Positions 53,470 to 58,328 of a DNA stretch of 58,328 bases are shown here, piece after piece. Every line of letters begins with the position of its first letter. Within the stretch, counting starts at the first letter, position 1. The notes beneath the pieces were generated by a model. That model was given only the letters and a program-made list of their open reading frames with translations. It had not been told where the DNA came from and made no database searches. The stretch spans positions 1 through 58,328 of the forward strand of contig CAIQNQ010000211.1 of NCBI GenBank assembly GCA_903873165.1. The letters run 5' to 3'. Both the position numbers and the translations under genes were made by a program. Source of the stretch: an uncultured Methylococcaceae bacterium (GTDB lineage: Bacteria > Pseudomonadota > Gammaproteobacteria > Methylococcales > Methylomonadaceae).

Positions 53470-55356
53470 ATGAAAACTTCTTATTTACTTAGTGTTTTCT
53501 TAATCCTGCTAAGCACTGTCGCACATTCTCAAGATTCAAAATCTTTAGCCGTCGGTTACTCCAAGCTCCCATTTGAATTACCCGCTGCAGGTAGTTATCG
53601 CTTACCCGTCATTAGTCCTGCGGCTGACGGCGAGGTGTTGACTAGCGAAAACCAACCTAAGCGACTGCATCAGTTTATGGGTAGTAAGCTCGTATTATTG
53701 AGTTTTATTTATGCGACCTGCAGTGATGTTAATGGCTGTCCTTTAGCCACCCAAGTGTTGCATAAAATTAGTCAACAATTGCAGAAGCAACCGGAGTTAG
53801 CAGACAAATTACGCTTGTTAACCTTAAGTTTTAATCCCTCTCACGATACGCCTGATAAGATGCGCCAGTACAGTGAGGGCTTTAAAACCGGTCTGTTTGA
53901 TTGGCAGTTTCTAACGACCCGTGACGAAACGGCCCTGCAGCCTATACTCAATGCTTATCAGCAAAACGTACAGAAAATAGTCGATGAAAAAGGTCAGTTT
54001 ACCGGTACTTATTCCCATTTACTGCGAGTGTATCTAATTGATACTGATAAAAATGTCCGCAATATTTACAGTGTTGATTTTTTACATGCTGACACGGTCA
54101 TTAATGATATTAAAACCCTATTAATGGGCGCTCAATCATCTGTCGAATCAATGCCGGCCAAAGTCGCGGGCTTATATGAAGCAGGTGATAATAAACAAAA
54201 CTATCAGGATGTTGATTATCAAACCCGTTCGGTCGCCTTAACTCAGCGTCAAGGCAAAGCCATTGAGCTGATTAAATATATTAATAATCCGCCATTAGGG
54301 TTACCTAAAATACCTCAAACCAAAGACAACCCAGTGACCACCGCTAAGATTGCTTTAGGACGTAAATTATTTTACGACCGTCGGCTGTCTTTAAATAACA
54401 CCTTTTCCTGTGCGATGTGCCATATCCCAGAACAGGGCTTTAGTAATAATGAAATGACTACAGCGGTTGGGATAGAAGGGCGGAGTGTGCGTCGGAATAG
54501 TCCGACCCTTTACAATGTGGGTTACGCGCAGCTTTTATTTCATGATGGTCGAGAAAATAGTTTAGAGCAGCAGGTATGGGGGCCATTACTGTCGCATAAC
54601 GAAATGGCTAATCCATCTATCGGGTATGTCGTGGATAAACTAAAAAACAGTCCCGATTATCAGCGTTTATTTGCCCAAGCGTTTCATAAAGGCCCGACCA
54701 TGGAAACCATAGGGCAGGCGATAGCGAGTTATGAGCGTAGCCTAAATTCCGCGGATTCAGCGTTTGATCGATGGTATTTCGGCAAGCAGTCAGAAGCTGT
54801 AAACGAGAATGTTAAGCGTGGTTTTGGTTTATTTTCTGGTAAAGCAGGCTGTAGTGCGTGTCATTCTATCGATAGGGACTTAGCTTTATTCTCGGATCAA
54901 AAACGCCATAATACCGGTATTGGTTATGCGGCTTCTATGCAGAAAGATCCCGAGCAACAAAAGGTGCAAGTAGCTCCTGGGGTTTTTGTTGATGTCTCAA
55001 AACAAAGCTTAGCGGGTTTAAATATCGAAAAGCCCAATGACCTAGGGCATTACGAAATGAGCCAAGATCCGAAAGATCGTTGGTCTTACAAAACACCCAC
55101 ACTCCGTAATATAGCGCTGACTGCGCCTTATATGCATAACGGTTCTTTAGCGACCTTAGCAGACGTGGTGAGATTTTATAATCACGGCGGTATTGCTAAC
55201 GAGAACTTATCACCTTTAATTAGGCCTTTGAATTTATCAGATTCTGAGCAAGCGGATTTAGTGGCATTTTTGATGGCCTTAACGGGGAGTAATGTTAACG
55301 ATTTGGTCTCGGATGGTTTTGCTGCGCCGATAGGTGACTTTTTAGCAGTTCCTTAG
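53470..55356 (+). CDS. Fusion of SCO-type copper chaperone and MauG/CcpA-like di-haem peroxidase
   Basis: A 628-residue exported protein from ATG 53470, which starts a good signal peptide (MKTSYLLSVFLILLSTVAHS). Residues about 40-235 are a SCO1/SenC thioredoxin fold with cysteines 84 and 90 in TCSDVNGCPLA; the usual CxxxC is CX5C here. Residues about 275-620 are a di-haem c peroxidase with CAMCH (314-318) and CSACH (461-465). In other mtoX loci SCO and mauG are separate genes next to mtoX; here they form one protein. Likely role: copper delivery and redox maturation of MtoX, or removal of its H2O2. Confidence 0.88.
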   Translation: MKTSYLLSVFLILLSTVAHSQDSKSLAVGYSKLPFELPAAGSYRLPVISPAADGEVLTSENQPKRLHQFMGSKLVLLSFIYATCSDVNGCPLATQVLHKISQQLQKQPELADKLRLLTLSFNPSHDTPDKMRQYSEGFKTGLFDWQFLTTRDETALQPILNAYQQNVQKIVDEKGQFTGTYSHLLRVYLIDTDKNVRNIYSVDFLHADTVINDIKTLLMGAQSSVESMPAKVAGLYEAGDNKQNYQDVDYQTRSVALTQRQGKAIELIKYINNPPLGLPKIPQTKDNPVTTAKIALGRKLFYDRRLSLNNTFSCAMCHIPEQGFSNNEMTTAVGIEGRSVRRNSPTLYNVGYAQLLFHDGRENSLEQQVWGPLLSHNEMANPSIGYVVDKLKNSPDYQRLFAQAFHKGPTMETIGQAIASYERSLNSADSAFDRWYFGKQSEAVNENVKRGFGLFSGKAGCSACHSIDRDLALFSDQKRHNTGIGYAASMQKDPEQQKVQVAPGVFVDVSKQSLAGLNIEKPNDLGHYEMSQDPKDRWSYKTPTLRNIALTAPYMHNGSLATLADVVRFYNHGGIANENLSPLIRPLNLSDSEQADLVAFLMALTGSNVNDLVSDGFAAPIGDFLAVP

Positions 55357-55394
55357 GAAAACTGATAACAGTTCTTTTGTTAAATCGTTTTGTA

Positions 55395-55410
55395 TTTCCC
55401 GAACGGGAAA
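55395..55410. promoter_or_regulatory. hipBA operator 1
   Basis: TTTCCCGAACGGGAAA, 7-bp inverted arms around AA. It shares the core CCGAACGG with a second palindrome 49 bases downstream, and lies 66 bases before hipB. Confidence 0.65.
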
Positions 55411-55444
55411 CTTTACTTGCATTATTAGTTAATCTATCCAATAA

Positions 55445-55458
55445 TTACCGAACGGTAA
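55445..55458. promoter_or_regulatory. hipBA operator 2
   Basis: TTACCGAACGGTAA, 6-bp inverted arms around AA, ending 17 bases before the hipB ATG. Same core as operator 1, suggesting cooperative autorepression by HipB. Confidence 0.65.
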
Positions 55459-55475
55459 ATTTTAGTGCTATCACT

Positions 55476-55715
55476 ATGATAATAATTCAATCAACACAGC
55501 AACTTGGGCAGGTGTTGCGTTGCGCTCGTAAACAACTTGGGCTAACTCAGCCGCAGTTGGCTTTGGTGGCTGGTGTAGGTGTGAGATTTATTGTTGATTT
55601 AGAAGCAGGAAAACCCACCCTTCGTCTTGAAAATGTCTTGAGAGTCATTGATGCGTTAGGAGGGATTATTAACTTAAATGGATTGCCAGTGGATAAATCT
55701 ACTAATGAAGCATGA
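55476..55715 (+). CDS. hipB: HipB-like antitoxin
   Basis: A 79-residue XRE-type DNA-binding antitoxin from ATG 55476 (MIIIQSTQQLGQVLRCARKQ). The helix-turn-helix LGLTQPQLALVAGVGVRFIV with DLEAGKPTLRLENVLRVIDA matches HipB. An upstream in-frame start is rejected because the two operator palindromes lie within that extension. HipA overlaps its last codons. Confidence 0.88.
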   Translation: MIIIQSTQQLGQVLRCARKQLGLTQPQLALVAGVGVRFIVDLEAGKPTLRLENVLRVIDALGGIINLNGLPVDKSTNEA

Positions 55716-56973
55716 ACTCGCCGTCTGGTTATTTAGTGAGCGTGTTGGAACTTTGGCACTCATTGATGGGCGGCTTAATTTTTGGTATACATCCAACTGG
55801 TTAGCATCATCAAATGCAGTGCCTTTATCCTGCTCATTGCCATTACAAACTGAACATTTCGACGATCACAAAACGCGCCCTTTTTTTGCAGGTCTTTTAC
55901 CAGAAGGCAAATTGCGTCGTTTAATAGCTCAGCAATTTCATGTCTCAGGTCAAAATGATTTTGCGTTACTAGATTTAATGGGTGGAGAATGTGCCGGCGC
56001 AGTTAGCTTTTTAAATTCGAGCCAAGGGTTATCTAACGTCGTTATAAATGATAATGTGCAGTGGCTAAGTGATGAAGAGATTATCGCTATCCTTGATGAA
56101 TTACCCAGTCATCCCTTGCTGGCCGGAAATGATGGTTTACGTTTATCTCTCGCGGGAGCGCAAGATAAATTACCAGTCATTGTGCTAGATGCAAAAATTG
56201 GTTTACCTCTATACGGTACTCCCAGTTCTCATATTCTAAAACCAGCGATACAGGCAGTTGAGGACAGTGTTATTAATGAAGGTTTTTGTTTAGCTCTTGC
56301 CGAAGCGATAAAACTCAAGCCAGCAAGAAGCAAAATACATATGGTTAAAGATCGAAAGTTTCTGCTCGTAGAGCGTTACGATCGTTTATATGATAATAAC
56401 GGCCATCGGCAACGTTTGCACCAAGAGGATTTTTGCCAAGCATTAAGTGTCGTACCGGAAATGAAATATCAAAACGAAGGTGGGCCGACTTTGGCGCGGT
56501 GTTTTGATTTGCTGCGGCGCATAACACGACCCAGTGCCCCACAACTGATGCGTTTATTTGATTATGTAATATTCAATACACTGATTGGCAATCATGATGC
56601 TCATGCTAAGAATTTTTCATTGCTATATTTAGATAAAGTAGCTGTTTTGTCTCCACTTTATGACGCGCTCTCGACTGCGATTTATCCAACATTAACTCCT
56701 AAAATGGCGATGAAAATTGGTAGTAAATACAAGTTTAGTGAGGTCGAAGCAAAGCATTGGGAACAGTTTGCAGAAAGTGCTGGCTTATCAAAAGCACAAA
56801 CTAAAAAGCGTATTGTAGAGATGGCAAAATTACTACCTATCGCCGCATATAAACTCCAGTTAGACCCTAGAGCAGGGTTTACGGGTAACGCTGTTGTTCA
56901 GCGTATCATTGTCTTAATCAATCAACGCTGTAAGTTAACTATTCAGAGACTTACGTCTGTTGATGCGTCGTAA
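55705..56973 (+). CDS. hipA: HipA serine/threonine kinase toxin
   Basis: A 422-residue type II toxin kinase; E. coli HipA phosphorylates GltX. ATG 55705 overlaps hipB by 11 bases. LPEGKLRRLIAQQ, SLAGAQDKLPVI, HILKP (ATP lysine region), FLLVERYDR, RLHQEDFCQALSV, the catalytic loop IGNHDAHAKNF (Asp298) and LSPLYDALSTAIYP are all present, so the kinase looks intact. Confidence 0.92.
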   Translation: MKHELAVWLFSERVGTLALIDGRLNFWYTSNWLASSNAVPLSCSLPLQTEHFDDHKTRPFFAGLLPEGKLRRLIAQQFHVSGQNDFALLDLMGGECAGAVSFLNSSQGLSNVVINDNVQWLSDEEIIAILDELPSHPLLAGNDGLRLSLAGAQDKLPVIVLDAKIGLPLYGTPSSHILKPAIQAVEDSVINEGFCLALAEAIKLKPARSKIHMVKDRKFLLVERYDRLYDNNGHRQRLHQEDFCQALSVVPEMKYQNEGGPTLARCFDLLRRITRPSAPQLMRLFDYVIFNTLIGNHDAHAKNFSLLYLDKVAVLSPLYDALSTAIYPTLTPKMAMKIGSKYKFSEVEAKHWEQFAESAGLSKAQTKKRIVEMAKLLPIAAYKLQLDPRAGFTGNAVVQRIIVLINQRCKLTIQRLTSVDAS

Positions 56974-57042
56974 TTATTCAGCCCCGCCCTCAAGCGCTTA
57001 TGAATAGCCTTATCCGATTGCATCTATGCTATGATAATTTCA
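56971..57042 (+). repeat. Direct repeat R1 flanking ccdAB
   Basis: About 72 bases matching R2 (57770-57842), including the identical end CATCTATGCTATGATAATTT. R2 is the leader of the Rpn-like gene, so R1 is probably a copied leader of a lost paralogue. Confidence 0.8.
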
Positions 57043-57126
57043 AAAGCAAATGACAAGAGTTTTGGACAAGGCATGGAACGAGGAGTTAAACAAATGGCTT
57101 TAAGAATCCAAAAGCGGGCTGGTTCT
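57043..57126 (+). pseudogene. C-terminal scrap of an Rpn-like gene
   Basis: After repeat R1 one frame reads KANDKSFGQGMERGVKQMAL then RIQKRAGSLNAGKK. The GMERGVKQMA motif resembles the C-terminal tail of Rpn/PD-(D/E)XK family proteins. The rest of the gene between the leader and this tail is missing. Confidence 0.4.
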
Positions 57127-57444
57127 CTAAATGCCGGTAAAAAGAAAATCGATCGCGGCAATAATTTCGCCTCGGTAATTAGCTAAAGAGCCTTCACATT
57201 GACTTAATATTCGACTTGAAACACTAGCGATTTGATGAGTTAATAGATAATACTCCTGTCCTTTTAGGGTCATTTTTGGACATAGATTCTTAGGATAAGC
57301 GTTTTCAAGAGAAGAGGTAGACGTTAACGGGATTACGACTCTGGAGTTAAGATCGTTTAGTAAGGTATCTTGAACATCGACTATAAATGGGTAGGTATTA
57401 TGAGTGTCATTATCTAGGTTAGCGTAATAATCAAACTGAGCCAT
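57127..57444 (-). CDS. ccdB: CcdB-family gyrase toxin
   Basis: A 105-residue toxin: MAQFDYYANLDNDTHNTYPF, IVDVQDTLLNDLNSRVVIPL and the end EIIAAIDFLFTGI. The C-terminal FTGI resembles the Vibrio fischeri CcdB type (ITGI) rather than the F-plasmid form (FWGI). CcdB poisons DNA gyrase. Its start overlaps the ccdA stop by one base. Confidence 0.9.
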   Translation of the reverse strand: MAQFDYYANLDNDTHNTYPFIVDVQDTLLNDLNSRVVIPLTSTSSLENAYPKNLCPKMTLKGQEYYLLTHQIASVSSRILSQCEGSLANYRGEIIAAIDFLFTGI

Positions 57445-57689
57445 CAGAATGCTCGGTGTTTATCGGCAAAAAGCCCGTGTGTGTTTGCTAGTTTATTACA
57501 GTTATCTATCGCCTGTTTGTTCTCATTTAGCCATTTATTCCTTCGAGCAGTTTTTAATTCGTTAAGCAAAGCGGCTTCGAATGTAGCAGATAAATTCAAT
57601 TTTAGTGCTTTTGCTTCTTGAAGTAATTCGCTATTAACACTAAGATTAGTTGGTTTTTTAGGGGCGTTTAAATTAAAAGCTTGTCTCAT
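57444..57689 (-). CDS. ccdA: CcdA-family antitoxin
   Basis: An 81-residue antitoxin with an N-terminal ribbon-helix-helix (KKPTNLSVNSELLQEAKALK) and a C-terminal toxin-binding tail (KWLNENKQAIDNCNKLANTH). The ribosome-binding region is made of GAGAAA repeats immediately before the ATG. Upstream, two TATGCGCA boxes are candidate operator half-sites. Confidence 0.9.
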   Translation of the reverse strand: MRQAFNLNAPKKPTNLSVNSELLQEAKALKLNLSATFEAALLNELKTARRNKWLNENKQAIDNCNKLANTHGLFADKHRAF

Positions 57690-57717
57690 TTTCTTTCTCT
57701 TTCTCTTTCTCTTTTTC
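57690..57717 (-). repeat. Hexanucleotide repeat in the ccdA leader
   Basis: On the plus strand three perfect TTTCTC units (57694-57711) with partial units on each side; on the ccdA strand these read GAGAAA and form its Shine-Dalgarno region. Repeat-number changes would alter spacing to the ATG. Confidence 0.7.
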
Positions 57718-57728
57718 CAGAAAACTGC

Positions 57729-57750
57729 TATGCGCAGATGTTATGCGCAT
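57729..57750. promoter_or_regulatory. Candidate ccdAB operator
   Basis: TATGCGCA at 57729-57736 and again at 57742-57749, 13 bases apart, the second within the palindrome ATGCGCAT. Located 40-60 bases before ccdA, where a CcdA-CcdB repressor would bind. Confidence 0.45.
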
Positions 57751-57769
57751 TAACTGAGCAAGTCAATTG

Positions 57770-57842
57770 TAATTATTCAGTCCCTCCCCTCATGCACTTA
57801 TGAATAGCCTTATCTAACTGCATCTATGCTATGATAATTTCA
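57770..57842 (+). repeat. Direct repeat R2, leader of the Rpn-like gene
   Basis: About 73 bases matching R1 with a few substitutions and one length change. Lies between ccdA and the Rpn-like gene and probably holds that gene's promoter. Confidence 0.8.
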
Positions 57843-57893
57843 TACTAACCTCTTATATCAAGTCGTTATTGCTTGAGTTTAAATGAGAAAATC

Positions 57894-58328
57894 ATGTGTA
57901 GAATAAATCCCCGTGTAGACTTTGCCTTTAAAAAGCTGTTTGGTAGTGCAGAAAATAAGGATTTGTTAATCTCACTCATTAACGCCATTATTTCTGAGCA
58001 AGAACAAATTGTTGACGTAGAGTTAATGAACCCTTTTAATCTGGCTGATTATCAAGCGGGTAAAATGTCTATTTTGGACATCAAAGCGAAAAGTGAAAAA
58101 GGTGTGTGGATTAATGTCGAAATGCAGATCAGTGAGGATATCTATTTTGACAAACGGGCCATCTATTATTGGGCAAAACTAGTCACAGAGCAACTGAGTG
58201 AAGGCCGTTTATATAAAGAGCTGAAGAAAACCATCAGCATTAATATTATGGATTTTAATTTTATAGATGATGTCACTGAGTTTCATAGCTGTTATAAAAT
58301 CATGAATACCGCTACGGGTAAAGCAGAT
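57894..58328 (+). CDS. Rpn-family PD-(D/E)XK nuclease, 5' part (cut by window end)
   Basis: The first 145 residues of a recombination-promoting nuclease (TIGR01784-type transposase-like family). PRVDFAFKKLFGSAENKDLL is the family opening; MSILDIKAKSEKGVWINVEM with Gln after it gives the PD-(D/E)XK acids (ILDIKAK and VEMQ); FDKRAIYYWAKLVTEQLSEG follows. ATG 57894 chosen; an earlier ATG stops within a few codons. The frame is open to the window edge. Confidence 0.88.
   Translation, partial: MCRINPRVDFAFKKLFGSAENKDLLISLINAIISEQEQIVDVELMNPFNLADYQAGKMSILDIKAKSEKGVWINVEMQISEDIYFDKRAIYYWAKLVTEQLSEGRLYKELKKTISINIMDFNFIDDVTEFHSCYKIMNTATGKAD

Noticed and set aside
55377-55475. Upstream extension of HipB by 33 residues
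   Set aside because: It would encode the operator palindromes, and MIIIQSTQQLG at 55476 matches the usual HipB start.
57127-57145. CcdB lacking the C-terminal tryptophan thought essential in the F-plasmid toxin
   Set aside because: The ending DFLFTGI matches the Vibrio fischeri CcdB type, which is toxic with Thr at that place, so this is a subtype rather than a defect.

Overview
The window is AT-rich gammaproteobacterial chromosome. The block ypjD, ffh, rpsP, rimM, trmD, rplS followed by parC, a CydX-type cytochrome bd subunit, and the MsrPQ and HipBA types all fit Gammaproteobacteria. The mix of a methanethiol oxidase module, sulfide:quinone oxidoreductase, a tad pilus locus, a vanadium-haloperoxidase-like protein and an exosortase-type (VPLP) sorting tail suggests a methylotroph or sulfur oxidiser such as Methylococcales or Thiotrichales. 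That lineage guess is inference; no rRNA or tRNA gene was seen.

Layout. (1) 1-6.6 kb: tad/Flp pilus genes flp, cpaA, cpaB, cpaC, a lipoprotein, tadE, tadG and cpaE; the secretion ATPase and platform genes (tadA/B/C) are not here. (2) 6.6-13.7 kb: housekeeping block for SRP, ribosomal proteins, tRNA and 16S maturation, a thioesterase and topoisomerase IV. (3) 13.7-18.9 kb: decayed FhlA-like regulator, msrPQ bracketed by two copies of the parC 3' end, a PAP2/haloperoxidase-like secreted protein and a VPLP-anchored protein. (4) 19-22 kb: a long prolyl-hydroxylase-like oxygenase and a DUF29 protein. (5) 22-33.8 kb: a defence island and gene graveyard. It has an intact two-gene system (P-loop/GTPase-like plus ABC-type ATPase in one 994-residue protein, with an HNH nuclease), an intact overlapping ATPase plus TOPRIM-like (DUF3226-like) pair, and many broken pieces: two HNH nuclease pseudogenes with opposite deletions, three remnants of one Rpn/DUF2887-DUF4351 family, an IS3 transposase tail, truncated PIN toxins, and type III restriction and helicase scraps. 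(6) 33.8-40.6 kb: cydDC facing cydA-cydB and a gene in which a CydX peptide is fused to a degenerate GGDEF domain. (7) 41-49 kb: sulfide:quinone oxidoreductase with a small membrane partner, a tripartite RND efflux operon and a DUF599 protein. (8) 49-55.4 kb: thiol/thiopurine methyltransferase, beta carbonic anhydrase with a divergent LysR regulator, and methanethiol oxidase followed by a fused SCO/di-haem peroxidase protein. (9) 55.4-58.3 kb: hipBA with two operator palindromes, ccdAB between direct repeats, and the start of an Rpn-family nuclease cut by the window end.

How the parts may work together. Methanethiol oxidase releases H2S and H2O2. SQR removes sulfide into the quinone pool, and cytochrome bd is a sulfide-tolerant, peroxide-tolerant quinol oxidase. 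The 33.8-55.4 kb stretch therefore reads as a coherent volatile-sulfur and microaerobic respiration neighbourhood (inference).

The two best candidates for something undescribed are the CydX-GGDEF fusion (37349-37918), which would tie a nucleotide-binding domain to the bd oxidase, and the dual-NTPase plus HNH pair (22262-26006), a Septu-like system with an added GTPase-like domain.
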